DNA of 64,000 nt from Kangiella koreensis DSM 16069 (GTDB lineage Bacteria > Pseudomonadota > Gammaproteobacteria > Enterobacterales > Kangiellaceae): the NCBI RefSeq assembly GCF_000024085.1, contig NC_013166.1, positions 558,001-622,000 on the forward strand. Direction: 5' to 3'. Both the position numbers and the translations under genes were made by a program. Below are positions 9,352 through 18,314 of the stretch, piece by piece (the first letter of the stretch is position 1; each line of letters begins with the position of its first letter). The notes beneath the pieces were generated by a model. The model did no database searches and was not told the DNA's origin. It saw only the letters and a list, made by a program, of their open reading frames with translations.

Positions 9352-10092
9352 ATGTCAGAATTAGTGTATGGCCTTCATGCAGTTGAAGTCCTCTTAAAGC
9401 GTAGTAGTGACCGAGTCGAACGGTTATATATTCAGAGCAATCGTCACGACCAACGATCACACAAAGTTGTGAAGCTTGCGCAAGATAAGAATATTGAAAT
9501 TATTCAGAAAGAGCGGCAAGAGCTGGACGAAATGACCGATCAGCGTCACCAAGGGGTGATCGCTGTTTGTCGCCCCGAAAAAAAGAAAAGCTTCCATGAA
9601 AAGCATATTCCAGAATTGCTAAGCCAAATTGATGAGGCGCCATTTATTCTGATCCTGGATGGCGTGACCGACCCGCATAACCTGGGAGCCTGCTTACGAA
9701 GTGCAGATGCAGCCGGTGTGCATATGGTCATCGCACCCAAAGACAATGCCGCCAGTATCACCGATGTGGTGCGTAAAGTGGCCTGTGGTGCCGCTGAAAC
9801 AGTCCCTTTTATACCTGTAACCAATTTAGTTCGCGCAATGAAACAGCTGCAGGAAGCAGGAGTCTGGATTGCTGGAACCGCAGGCGAAGCCGAGCAGGAT
9901 ATCTATCAAGCCAACCTGAAAGGACCATTGGCAATTGTGATGGGTGCTGAAGGCGAGGGTATGCGTCGTTTGACTCGTGAAAACTGTGACTACCTGATTA
10001 AAATTCCAATGGCCGGCGAAGTATCCAGTTTGAATGTGTCTGTAGCCACAGGGGTAACCTTATTTGAGGCGGTGCGACAAAGAATAAAATAA
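9352..10092 (+). CDS. rlmB: 23S rRNA 2'-O-methyltransferase (Gm2251)
   Basis: A SpoU-family, trefoil-knot methyltransferase that modifies G2251 of 23S rRNA in the P loop. The 246 residues match the family length. An N-terminal substrate-binding domain (YGLHAVEVLL) is followed by motif 1 (DPHNLGACLRSADAAG), motif 2 (MGAEGEGMRRL) and motif 3 (VSSLNVSVATGVTLFE). The gene follows rnr closely, a conserved arrangement that indicates co-transcription. Confidence 0.97.
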   Translation: MSELVYGLHAVEVLLKRSSDRVERLYIQSNRHDQRSHKVVKLAQDKNIEIIQKERQELDEMTDQRHQGVIAVCRPEKKKSFHEKHIPELLSQIDEAPFILILDGVTDPHNLGACLRSADAAGVHMVIAPKDNAASITDVVRKVACGAAETVPFIPVTNLVRAMKQLQEAGVWIAGTAGEAEQDIYQANLKGPLAIVMGAEGEGMRRLTRENCDYLIKIPMAGEVSSLNVSVATGVTLFEAVRQRIK

Positions 10093-10121
10093 TGGTGTTA
10101 AATGAAGGAAAGGAAATAATA

Positions 10122-10793
10122 ATGAACAAAGTAGTTTATGTTTTATTGGGTTTATCTTTAGCGGCAAATGGTTATTTTTTATTAAATAGCGACTCCCAAC
10201 AAGAAAAAGTAATAGTTAAAGAAGTAACTACACAAAAAGCAGAGATTAAACAGCAGATTGAAGACAAAGCCGTTAAGCAGGTAGCATCCGAGGAAAACAA
10301 AGGTGTCAATCAAGAGCAACTGTACCTTGATAAAATTGCTGAACTAGAAAATGAAATTGCATTGCTAAAACAGCAACAGGATGAATCCACCTCAAAACCA
10401 TTGGGCGGATCAATTATTTCGACAAGTAAGACGATGGATAAAGAACTTGTAGAAAAGCTTAGACTAGATGAGAATAAAGCGAAGGAAAACTTCAAAAGGG
10501 AATCTGTTGATCCTGCATGGGCATTTAAACATCAGGATGAAGTTTATGAACTATTTGCTAATTCTGATATTACCAATGAAATAAGTCTTAAAGATGTAAC
10601 CTGCAAAGCTACTGTCTGTAAGGTCACAATGGAAACTTTTGATGATAAGCATTCCAGTAAAATGATGGCAATGATGGATGCTTCTCAATTATTTGATAGC
10701 AGTGAATTGTTAAGAAACTTAAGCAATCAAGCCAATATTGTGTCAGGGACCAACGAAATTTTTATGTATCTTTATCAGGAAGATGAAGAGTAA
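10122..10793 (+). CDS. Membrane-anchored coiled-coil protein, first of a tandem paralogue pair
   Basis: A 223-residue protein with one N-terminal membrane segment (about 4-22) and no lipobox. A charged coiled-coil region follows (about 28-125), then a C-terminal extracytoplasmic domain with VDPAWA (129-134) and a CxxxxC pair (CKATVCK, C161/C166). It is clearly paralogous to the next gene: the N-terminal MxxxY-ALNGY pattern, coiled coil, DPxWA and CxxxxC recur in the same order. ATG 10122 has AGGAAA upstream; an upstream in-frame start at 10092 overlaps the rlmB stop and is less likely. The function is unknown. The cysteine pair suggests a disulfide outside the cytoplasm. Confidence 0.75.
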   Translation: MNKVVYVLLGLSLAANGYFLLNSDSQQEKVIVKEVTTQKAEIKQQIEDKAVKQVASEENKGVNQEQLYLDKIAELENEIALLKQQQDESTSKPLGGSIISTSKTMDKELVEKLRLDENKAKENFKRESVDPAWAFKHQDEVYELFANSDITNEISLKDVTCKATVCKVTMETFDDKHSSKMMAMMDASQLFDSSELLRNLSNQANIVSGTNEIFMYLYQEDEE

Positions 10794-10802
10794 GGAATAG
10801 TA

Positions 10803-11462
10803 ATGAAATTTATTTATATTGCATTATTGTTTGTTTCTGTGGCTTTAAATGGTTATTTATTATTCAATAAATCTCATTCTGGTGAAGGCAGCAATTTACA
10901 AGAGAAAGCCCAAGAGAGAAATGTTTATAAAGTAAGCGTTGTTGAATCAGAGGTAGGCAATGAAATTGCGCAATTAAAACAAAAACTTTCTCTAGCGGAA
11001 AAAGAAATACAAAATTTAAAGCAAGAATCCCAAAATGCCTCATATCAACCTGAAGAATTGGCCTCTGACTTTAAAACTGACTTAGATTCGACAAAAAGAA
11101 ATGAGTACGTTTATGAAGATATTGAGAAGAAAAATCAAGCGAAAGCAAAGCAGTATCAGACAGAACAGGTTGATCCAGACTGGGCTTATGATTCTGAGGA
11201 ACATATTTCAAGCATGATTACCAATTCAGATTTGAATTCTGACCTTAGCCTACAAGGTATTCTCTGTAAAACAACAATGTGTAAGTTAACAGTAATTCCT
11301 TATAAAGATACTGATAAAGAGTCTATTGCAATTTTAATGGGTGTTAGCATGCTTGCCTTCGAGTCACCGAGGTTTAGAGATTACCACACACGATCAATTC
11401 CTAATGAGGAAACAGGTGAGCTTGATATTTATTTCTACCCTGCAGATGAAGAGTCAGAGTAG
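10803..11462 (+). CDS. Membrane-anchored coiled-coil protein, second of a tandem paralogue pair
   Basis: A 219-residue paralogue of the preceding gene, 9 bp downstream and surely co-transcribed. It has an N-terminal membrane anchor (about 3-22), a coiled coil (about 50-80), VDPDWA (123-128) and CKTTMCK (C155/C160) followed by a beta-rich tail. The divergence is substantial, so the duplication is old. Codon usage is more A/T-rich than in rlmB. Its 3' end overlaps the convergent pxpC gene by 28 bp. No function is known for this family. Confidence 0.75.
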   Translation: MKFIYIALLFVSVALNGYLLFNKSHSGEGSNLQEKAQERNVYKVSVVESEVGNEIAQLKQKLSLAEKEIQNLKQESQNASYQPEELASDFKTDLDSTKRNEYVYEDIEKKNQAKAKQYQTEQVDPDWAYDSEEHISSMITNSDLNSDLSLQGILCKTTMCKLTVIPYKDTDKESIAILMGVSMLAFESPRFRDYHTRSIPNEETGELDIYFYPADEESE

Positions 11463-12388
11463 ACATCTAATAATTGTTCCATCAAGTTAGTTTTTTCTTT
11501 AAGCAACTCAATGGCATCATCGATATCGACAGGTTGAAAGCTAATCGAGTCATTAGCTTTCAGCTGTCCTAATATCGGCAAATCTGCTGTAATAACCTGT
11601 CCAATTCTAGGGTAGCCACCGGTTGTTTGACCATCAGCTAAAGTGATAATAGGTTGACCATCTGGAGGGATCTGAATAGTGCCTGGCGTTATGGGTGCGG
11701 TGGTCATCGACAAAGCTTTTTCTGTTTTGAGCGCTTCTCCTTTCAGGCGCATTCCCATGCGGTTACTGTGGCTGGTAACTTGATAGGGCGACTGTATGAA
11801 AGACTTTTGCATGTCGTCAGAAAAGCGTGTCCACTCTCTACCTTCAATAAAACGTATTTGATAATTATCACCAAACTGAAGCTGTAGTTCTTTAGGTGTT
11901 TCTTTTGCTTCAGACATGAAGAAATTCTTCAAAGTTAGCGTGTCATTATTATTAAAAGCACTTCCCTCAAAGCCACCAAAACTAGCCATTAAGTTTGTTG
12001 AATGGCTGTCCATGATTTTGGGTAAATCAGGAGCTGCTGAAAAAGCCAGATAAGCTCTGGCACCATTAACTAACTTGCCAAAAGTTAACCGTTCTCCTTT
12101 GCTAACTAATAGCGTTTGATGCATATCGACCGGAATATCATCAATAGAAAGTTCAAAGTGAGCACCGGTCACGGCTATGGCCATGTCCTGAGTGAATTCG
12201 ATAACTGGCCCCGCCTGAGTGATTTCAAGGCAAGCAGAGTTAAGTGGTTTGCTGACTAACCAGTTTGCGATTTGCAGGCTGACAGGATCGAGCGCACCAT
12301 TGTTGGGAATGCCATAACGCCTGAACCCTGTGCGGCCAAGATCTTGTAAACTTGTTTGCAGACCAGCTTTGATGAATCGAATACTCAT
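11435..12388 (-). CDS. pxpC: 5-oxoprolinase subunit C (KipA/YbgK family)
   Basis: Subunit of the ATP-dependent prokaryotic 5-oxoprolinase PxpABC, which converts 5-oxoproline to glutamate. The 317 residues match the family. The N-terminal signature TSLQDLGRTGFRRYGIPNNG, the GGxxG-type segment FGGFEGS and the C-terminal ADGQTTGGYPRIGQV are typical of the biotin-carboxyltransferase-like AHS2 domain. The start overlaps the pxpB stop by 4 bp, so translation is coupled. The 3' end is antisense to the end of the plus-strand gene at 10803-11462. Confidence 0.93.
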   Translation of the reverse strand: MSIRFIKAGLQTSLQDLGRTGFRRYGIPNNGALDPVSLQIANWLVSKPLNSACLEITQAGPVIEFTQDMAIAVTGAHFELSIDDIPVDMHQTLLVSKGERLTFGKLVNGARAYLAFSAAPDLPKIMDSHSTNLMASFGGFEGSAFNNNDTLTLKNFFMSEAKETPKELQLQFGDNYQIRFIEGREWTRFSDDMQKSFIQSPYQVTSHSNRMGMRLKGEALKTEKALSMTTAPITPGTIQIPPDGQPIITLADGQTTGGYPRIGQVITADLPILGQLKANDSISFQPVDIDDAIELLKEKTNLMEQLLDVYSDSSSAG

Positions 12389-13077
12389 GCTGTTGCCTCA
12401 CTGAGCTTTTCGAACTCTTCATAGCTGATAGGTACAAAGCGCACTTTATCGAGTGGACTGGCAACGGCTGGTGGTGATTTTGTAACATCCAGCATAATCA
12501 TTGGCGTGCGACCGATGATCTGCCAGCCGCCAGGACTGGCAATCGGGTAGATGCCCGTTTGGCTACCGCCAATACCAACAGAACCAGCTTCAATTTTAGT
12601 TCGCGGGTTATCACGGCGAGGGCAGTGTAGTCGTTCCTCTAACCCACCTAAATAAAGAAAACCCGGCAGGAATCCAAGCATATAAACGGTGTAGTCTTGG
12701 CTGCTGTGGGCTTCAATTAACTGCTCAACGCTCATGCCACAGTAATCCGCAACATAGTCGATATCTTCTGCAACTCTTGCGTCATAGCACACCGGAATTT
12801 CAATGGTTCGACTGCTACCGACGCTTACCGGCTTTGCCTGATCAATAGCCGTTTTAACCTGTGATAAAGCCTGTTCCGGCTGAAACTCCAGTGGCTCTAA
12901 TATAACCAGCAGACTGTTGTAGGCAGGAACTAATTCGATAAAGCCAGTTGGTGAGCTTTGTCGAATGGATTCAGCTACGCCCAGAATGTAACGCAAAAGA
13001 TCTTCTGAAGTATCACCTTCAAATTCAATTAGTATTGAATGATCACTGTTAATGAAGAGTTGATAATTGTATGGCAT
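12385..13077 (-). CDS. pxpB: 5-oxoprolinase subunit B (KipI/YbgJ family)
   Basis: Second subunit of the PxpABC 5-oxoprolinase. The AHS1/KipI domain of 230 residues shows the family signatures VYMLGFLPGFLYLGGL, PRRDNPRTKI and GIYPIASPGGWQIIGRTP. B. subtilis KipI inhibits the sporulation kinase KinA, but the enzymatic role applies generally in proteobacteria. It lies 12 bp after pxpA and overlaps pxpC by 4 bp. Confidence 0.93.
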   Translation of the reverse strand: MPYNYQLFINSDHSILIEFEGDTSEDLLRYILGVAESIRQSSPTGFIELVPAYNSLLVILEPLEFQPEQALSQVKTAIDQAKPVSVGSSRTIEIPVCYDARVAEDIDYVADYCGMSVEQLIEAHSSQDYTVYMLGFLPGFLYLGGLEERLHCPRRDNPRTKIEAGSVGIGGSQTGIYPIASPGGWQIIGRTPMIMLDVTKSPPAVASPLDKVRFVPISYEEFEKLSEATA

Positions 13078-13089
13078 GGTTATAATTAA

Positions 13090-13848
13090 TTAACTGATCT
13101 CGATGTCGTGTTCGCGCAGTAATTGATAGAGTCGCTGGGCTATATCTTTGGCATTGGGGTTGTCACCGTGCAGACAGATGGTATCCACTTTCAAAGTCAG
13201 TGGAATACCTTCAATTGAGCTGATGGCTTCTCCTTTTGCCAGCTTGAGCGCCTGGCTAAGACTCTCTTCAAGCGATTTATGCATTGCCTGTGTGTGGCCT
13301 CTCGGAACTAGATGAGTATTGGCATGGTAATTTCTGTCCATGAAACCTTCATGTAAGAAATTTAAACTCAGCTCTTGTGCCACGGTAAATAGGTTGGACT
13401 GAGCAAGCCCCATCAGTTTGATATTAGCATTAAAATTTTTAACTTCATCAGCAATGATATAGGCTAATTCTTTGTTGGCAGTCGAATCATTGTATAAGGC
13501 GCCATGTGGTTTGATATGGTGCAAATCAGTATTTTGACGCTGACATTCTTCCGCAATCGCTTCGATTTGCTGTCGCAAAGTCTGTCTTAACTCCTGTTCA
13601 CTAATCTTCATAGTGACACGGCCAAAGTTGTCTTTATCCGGGTAGGAGGGGTGGGCGCCAATTTTCAGTTGGTTGTGAATCGCATTGGCGATCGTCACTT
13701 TAATACTTTCCTGATTACCAGCATGACCACCGCAGGCAATGTTGCAGGAGGAAATATAAGGCATCAGGTGCGAATCAGCCTCCCATTGCTGTGGGTTGAT
13801 GCTTTCGCCCAGATCGCAGTTAATGTCGATGGATTGTTTGGTCTTCAT
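13090..13848 (-). CDS. pxpA: 5-oxoprolinase subunit A (LamB/YcsF family)
   Basis: Third subunit of PxpABC, 252 residues. Clear family motifs are DINCDLGES at the start, ISSCNIACGGHAGN, KIGAHPSYPDKDNFGR, HIKPHGALYND and CLHGDNPNA. In the fold the conserved Asp/His residues form the active-site pocket. It heads the tight three-gene block pxpA-pxpB-pxpC and lies 50 bp after the NRAMP-like transporter gene. Confidence 0.94.
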   Translation of the reverse strand: MKTKQSIDINCDLGESINPQQWEADSHLMPYISSCNIACGGHAGNQESIKVTIANAIHNQLKIGAHPSYPDKDNFGRVTMKISEQELRQTLRQQIEAIAEECQRQNTDLHHIKPHGALYNDSTANKELAYIIADEVKNFNANIKLMGLAQSNLFTVAQELSLNFLHEGFMDRNYHANTHLVPRGHTQAMHKSLEESLSQALKLAKGEAISSIEGIPLTLKVDTICLHGDNPNAKDIAQRLYQLLREHDIEIS

Positions 13849-13898
13849 AGTCCGCTATTTTAGCACACCCCAGTGGGGTCTTGCTGTTGCCCCCAGCT

Positions 13899-15122
13899 TT
13901 AATTGAGAAGCCCGAAAGCTGACATCAGACTGCGAGTACTGAGCATTAGCGTCACCAGAACTACAAGTCCACCCAGAAGATTTTGCAGCAAAGAATTCTT
14001 ATGCTTGCCTAAAAACGACTGGTTCATAGTCCATAGCAGGAAAATTGCAACTACCGGCAATAAGATGCCGTTGGCAACTTGTGCAAACCAGATAATTGAG
14101 ATCGGCTTAAAACCAATTGAAGCAAGGATGACCCCGGTGATCAAAATACTGATCCAGACAGCGCGGAATTTAACAGAACGCATATCATTGCCAAGCTTCA
14201 TCAAACCAGCTAGCGCATAAGCTGACGCCAGTGGGGCAGTAATCGCTGACGTGATACCGGCAGAGAACAAACCCAGAGCCATCAGGTATTTGGCGCTCGC
14301 ACCAAACAGGGGCTCAAGGCTCAGAGCCATATCAGCTGCTGAGCTGATTTCAATTTGTTTAGCAAAGAAAGCACTGGCGGCGGTGGAAATAATGGCCATG
14401 GTAATCAGGCCACCCAGTGGAATCGAAATCCACAGATCTCGTCGTGCTTCCGGTAAGTCCTGTTCATTGTGCCATTTCTTTTTGGCGCTGCTGGCGTGAA
14501 GAAATAAATTGTAAGGAACTACGGTGGTACCGATTAAGGCTATAACTGTTAGTGTTGCGCCATCTGGTAATGTTGGAATGAATAGGCCAGAGAATAGCTC
14601 ACTGAAATCAGGCTTGGTGATAATAAAGGTTAGCAGGAAAGACACGCTCATCAACAGTACGATAGCTATCAGGAAACGCTCGATAAGCTTGTAGCTTCCG
14701 GTCCACAAAAGGGTGAAAGCAATGATACCGATCAGTAAGGCCCAGCCGTTAAGAGTGCCCGCCAGAAACCACTCGCCAAACACCGCATCAATACCAAGCG
14801 TTGCTCCGGCAATATTGCCGCCTTCGTAAGCAGCATTACCAACCACGATGGCGCTGATGACCAAAATAACGGCAACTGCTTTAGCTGTTGGATTAGTGAA
14901 TTGCTCACGAATCGACTCGCCCAGACCTTTGCGACCAACCACTCCCAGACGCGCAGTCATCTCCTGCAGAATCATGGTCGCGACAACTGAAAACACCAGC
15001 GCCCACAACAATACAAAACCAAAACTGGCACCAGCCTTGGTAGCGACGGTGACCGTGCCGGGGCCAATAAAAGCGGCCGTGACCAAGGTCGCAGGCCCAA
15101 AAGAAAATTTACGTTTGTTCAC
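13899..15122 (-). CDS. NRAMP-superfamily transporter (YcsG-like)
   Basis: A 407-residue membrane protein with about 11 helices of the NRAMP/LeuT fold. The metal-binding signatures are absent. TM1 reads IGPGTVTVATKAG where metal transporters have DPGN, and TM6 reads TTVVPYNLFLHAS where they have a Met-Pro-His core. It therefore probably does not carry Mn2+ or Fe2+. The same kind of gene (ycsG) sits with ycsF-kipI-kipA in B. subtilis, and here it directly precedes pxpABC. A role in uptake of 5-oxoproline or a related organic substrate is an inference from context. Confidence 0.8.
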   Translation of the reverse strand: MNKRKFSFGPATLVTAAFIGPGTVTVATKAGASFGFVLLWALVFSVVATMILQEMTARLGVVGRKGLGESIREQFTNPTAKAVAVILVISAIVVGNAAYEGGNIAGATLGIDAVFGEWFLAGTLNGWALLIGIIAFTLLWTGSYKLIERFLIAIVLLMSVSFLLTFIITKPDFSELFSGLFIPTLPDGATLTVIALIGTTVVPYNLFLHASSAKKKWHNEQDLPEARRDLWISIPLGGLITMAIISTAASAFFAKQIEISSAADMALSLEPLFGASAKYLMALGLFSAGITSAITAPLASAYALAGLMKLGNDMRSVKFRAVWISILITGVILASIGFKPISIIWFAQVANGILLPVVAIFLLWTMNQSFLGKHKNSLLQNLLGGLVVLVTLMLSTRSLMSAFGLLN

Positions 15123-15188
15123 AGGGGTGTGGTGTGAGTAAGAATCTTTTGAGCCTACTGATTTATGTAGCTTTAAGCAAGTTAGCTA

Positions 15189-16181
15189 CTACAACAACCC
15201 CACCGCTACTTCATCTGGCCAGACGCTAAACTGCACCTGTCCAATATGGGCTTTCATTAACAGCAACATGATTAAACGCGACTGTCCGATACCGCCACCA
15301 ATGGTTAGCGGTAATTGATCCTTTACCAATTTCTGATGCCACGGCATATGCAGGCGATATTCGCATTGGCGCAGTGTGAGCTGTCGTAGAAGTGCATCCT
15401 TACAAACCCGAATGCCCATGGAGGAAAGCTCGAACGCATCCTGAAGTATTGGGTTCCATACCAAAATATCGCCATTCAGACCATGCAAGCCTTCGCTGGT
15501 TGGAGTGCTCCAGTCATCATAGTCGGGCGCGCGGCCATCGTGGATAGTGCCGTCTGCTAACTGGCCGCCAATTCCCATCAGGAAAACGGAGCCGTATTCT
15601 TTGCAAATTTCATGTTCGCGCTGTTTGGCGGTGAGTTCTGGATAGCGTTGGCGAAGAGTCTCGCTATGAATGAATGTGATTTGTTCAGGTAAGATGGGTT
15701 CGCGCCCCATTTGTTGTGCGATAAATAGGTCGACCGAGCGCATCGCACCATAAATCTGCTCAACGGTTTGTTTCAGGAAATCGATGTTTCGTTGCTCTGC
15801 AGAAACCACTTTTTCCCAGTCCCATTGATCCACATATAAGGAGTGGCGTTCACTCAATGATTCCTCATCAGGACGCAAGGCGCGCATCTGAGCGACAATG
15901 CCATGACCAGGTTGAAATCCTCCACGCGCCAACAATAGCCGCTTCCATTTAGCCAGCGACTGTACAACTTCCAATTGTTTGTTAAGGGTTTTGCTTGATA
16001 CCGAGACCGGACGCTCAATACCGTTTAAGTCGTCCTGCACGCCATCGCCCTTAATGGTCAAAATCGGTGCTTGAACCTCAATCAATGATAGAGCATCGCA
16101 AAGAGTTTCAGTGAAGCGGCTTTTAATGGCTTGAATGAGCTTTTGATCCTGAACAAAAGCCTTATGTGGTAACTGTTGCAT
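15189..16181 (-). CDS. asnA: Aspartate-ammonia ligase
   Basis: ATP-dependent asparagine synthetase that uses ammonia. It has exactly 330 residues, as in E. coli AsnA. Diagnostic stretches are IEVQAPILTIKGDGVQDDL, SLAKWKR, ALRPDEESLS, YVDQWDWEKV, RAPDYDDWSTP, GLNGDILVWNP and TIGGGIGQSRL. It resembles class II aminoacyl-tRNA synthetases in fold. It is divergent from asnC, which in E. coli activates asnA, so the same control is likely. Confidence 0.97.
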   Translation of the reverse strand: MQQLPHKAFVQDQKLIQAIKSRFTETLCDALSLIEVQAPILTIKGDGVQDDLNGIERPVSVSSKTLNKQLEVVQSLAKWKRLLLARGGFQPGHGIVAQMRALRPDEESLSERHSLYVDQWDWEKVVSAEQRNIDFLKQTVEQIYGAMRSVDLFIAQQMGREPILPEQITFIHSETLRQRYPELTAKQREHEICKEYGSVFLMGIGGQLADGTIHDGRAPDYDDWSTPTSEGLHGLNGDILVWNPILQDAFELSSMGIRVCKDALLRQLTLRQCEYRLHMPWHQKLVKDQLPLTIGGGIGQSRLIMLLLMKAHIGQVQFSVWPDEVAVGLL

Positions 16182-16359
16182 GGTGAACCCCTTTTCTTAT
16201 GATTCGTTGTTATATCTACAACTAATTTACTTAATGAACTATATTTATCTAATTTATATGGATAAGATGCAATATCTGTCTAACAAAAGACTATTTAAGT
16301 AATATAAAATATAATTTATCGGGCTTTTGTTGAGTGAAGACGAAATAAGGGGCTGAAAA
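16182..16359. promoter_or_regulatory. Divergent asnA-asnC control region
   Basis: A very AT-rich intergenic region of 178 bp between divergent genes. It should hold both promoters and the AsnC sites. One imperfect dyad is visible: TTATC at 16245-16249 and GATAA at 16261-16265. The operator assignment is inference from the E. coli asnA-asnC system. Confidence 0.5.
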
Positions 16360-16830
16360 GTGCAAAAAGATTATCAAATCGACAATCTGGATAAATCAAT
16401 ACTGTCAGAGTTATTACGCGAGGCGCGCACGCCTTATGCCAAAATTGCCGAGCAACTGGATGTGAGTGCAGGAACAATTCACGTTCGAATCGAGAAAATG
16501 CGTCAGGCGGGAATCATTAAAGGCACTAAGGTGAGAATTGAGCCGAAAGCATTAGGTTTTGACGTATGCTGTTTTGTCGGTATCTTCCTGAAAAGTGCGA
16601 AAGACTATCAACCGGTGGCAGCATTGCTGGAGCAAATTCCAGAAGTGATCGAAGCTTATTACACCACTGGGCAATACAGTATTTTAACCAAAGTGATTAC
16701 ACCCAATATCGAGACCTTCCAGGATGTGTTGATTAATAAACTGCAGGTGATTGAGCAGGTTCGTTCTACGGAAACCATGATATCCCTGCAAAATCCAATC
16801 CATAGGGATATCGATGGGTTGTTAACTTAA
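16360..16830 (+). CDS. asnC: Lrp/AsnC-family regulator of asparagine synthesis
   Basis: A 156-residue regulator very close to E. coli AsnC (152). It opens with YQIDNLDKSILSELL, then the helix-turn-helix (YAKIAEQLDVSAGTIHVRIEK in two pieces), and the RAM ligand domain with GFDVCCFVGIFLKSAKDY and EAYYTTGQYSI. The start is GTG at 16360 with AAGGGG seven bases upstream. In E. coli it activates asnA and represses its own gene, responding to asparagine. Confidence 0.95.
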   Translation: MQKDYQIDNLDKSILSELLREARTPYAKIAEQLDVSAGTIHVRIEKMRQAGIIKGTKVRIEPKALGFDVCCFVGIFLKSAKDYQPVAALLEQIPEVIEAYYTTGQYSILTKVITPNIETFQDVLINKLQVIEQVRSTETMISLQNPIHRDIDGLLT

Positions 16831-16847
16831 AAAGCCCGGATGAAATC

Positions 16848-17327
16848 TTAACGGCAACTCGAAGGCAGGTACTTAGCTTCTACTGTGGTTTTATTTTCAC
16901 CAGCCGCACTCATACCTTCTGGTGGCTGGTCGCCACCACAAACCCAGGAAATAGGGCTGGTTGGACTGGCGGTGACATAAATCGGTCTGATACTTAATAT
17001 TTTGCCATCCAATGGGGCATTAACTTTATTGCCCAGTGTTACATGAATGGCACCATCCTCCACCTGAATTCCGCTGACATAATTACCCAATAAATGTTCA
17101 GGCTTGGGCGCCCCAGCCTCAAGGTTATCAGCCGGAAACTTGGTGTGATATTTATAATATTCATTAATCGTGCTTTGGACTTCGCTGGACAGGGCTATGC
17201 TTTCAGCAACTTTGGCGCGCACGATATAACCTTGATAGGCGGGTAAGGAGATCGCGGCTAAAATGCCGATAATGGCCACGACCACCATTAATTCAATTAA
17301 GGTAAATGCTTTGATTGGGTGTTTCAT
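16848..17327 (-). CDS. Type IV pilin (PilA/PilE-like)
   Basis: A 159-residue prepilin. A seven-residue basic leader (MKHPIKA) precedes FTLIELMVVVAIIGILAA, with Glu at mature position 5. The residue before the cleavage site is Ala rather than the usual Gly, which prepilin peptidase often but not always tolerates. The C-terminal region has two cysteines (ISWVCGG and LPSSCR) expected to close the pilin D-loop. It is the last gene of a three-gene minus-strand cluster. Confidence 0.9.
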   Translation of the reverse strand: MKHPIKAFTLIELMVVVAIIGILAAISLPAYQGYIVRAKVAESIALSSEVQSTINEYYKYHTKFPADNLEAGAPKPEHLLGNYVSGIQVEDGAIHVTLGNKVNAPLDGKILSIRPIYVTASPTSPISWVCGGDQPPEGMSAAGENKTTVEAKYLPSSCR

Positions 17328-17330
17328 AAT

Positions 17331-18314
17331 TTAGAATCCTGTTCCAAGTTGGAAAATAGGCAGATAAATCGATATCACGATTTGGAAAACGATAAAAATT
17401 AAGAATAGATGCAGAAGGGTAGCGATGATCCCAGTCTTCTGATGAACCGACTCAATGGCCTGAGTTTCAACTGAGCTTAATAAGTTGGGGCTTTCCTGCT
17501 CAAAGGTTTGTAACGCAAACAGTGCAAGCAGTTGCTCTTTCTCTTGTGGGGTGAACAACTTGTCAAAAGTGAAACGCTCCGAGTTACTAAAGAAAGGCGA
17601 GTTTAGGGCACTTAATCGCTCAGCTTTATTTTCCGGTAATCCTTGGTGGAATGCTTTGAGATTATGGACAAAGTGAATACGGCTCAGTTGGAACATAATC
17701 CCTTTCATAATAGGGAGTTTCGTTAAGAACTTGCCCTGAGTGAAGGATTCCGCCGACTTGAAACTGGCTAGTGCAAACAGTGCAATAATTATGGCGGGAG
17801 GCAAATATAGTAGCAGTGACCACCAGGACTGCATGCGCAATACATCCATGCGAGCAACAAAACCACTGGAATGCAGCTGTCCATCGAGCAGCACAGAACT
17901 ATAGATCGGTGATAGATAGAGATTGAAAGTAGTCAGAACCACTAAAGCAATAACACTCAACAAAGCGCAGTAACTCAGAATTCGCAGTAAGCGACTCTTG
18001 ATGATTTGTGCAATTTGCAGTTCGCTGTTATTGGCATCGACACAATTTTGCAGCACCTCAACTTCAGGCAGTCCTAGTTCTTTTCCCCGCCTAAGTTGCT
18101 CGGTGATCGGCGAAGCACTTTTTATACTTAATTTTTCAAAGGCTCTTTCCAGACTTTGGGTCGCTTCGTAAATGGTATGCGCCTGTTGCCAGCTTTCCAG
18201 TTGGCTTTTGGGAACCTCGTTGACCAGAATATTAAAGGCTGTACGTGGCTCTTCGCCTTTTGCTAATAAATGCACAAACTGGCGTAAATAGAAAAGTTGA
18301 TTATCGTTTTTCAT
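17331..18314 (-). CDS. PilC/GspF-like inner-membrane platform protein
   Basis: A 327-residue protein with the T2SSF architecture. A cytoplasmic helical domain is followed by membrane segments at about 113-133 and 165-184, a second cytoplasmic domain, and a last segment at about 296-316. The tail IVISIYLPIFQLG is the classic end of PilC/GspF proteins. The N-terminal part is divergent and shorter than in PilC (about 400 residues). It lies 3 bp upstream of the pilin gene and overlaps the preceding pilin-like gene by 14 bp. No assembly ATPase is present in the window. Confidence 0.75.
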   Translation of the reverse strand: MKNDNQLFYLRQFVHLLAKGEEPRTAFNILVNEVPKSQLESWQQAHTIYEATQSLERAFEKLSIKSASPITEQLRRGKELGLPEVEVLQNCVDANNSELQIAQIIKSRLLRILSYCALLSVIALVVLTTFNLYLSPIYSSVLLDGQLHSSGFVARMDVLRMQSWWSLLLYLPPAIIIALFALASFKSAESFTQGKFLTKLPIMKGIMFQLSRIHFVHNLKAFHQGLPENKAERLSALNSPFFSNSERFTFDKLFTPQEKEQLLALFALQTFEQESPNLLSSVETQAIESVHQKTGIIATLLHLFLIFIVFQIVISIYLPIFQLGTGF

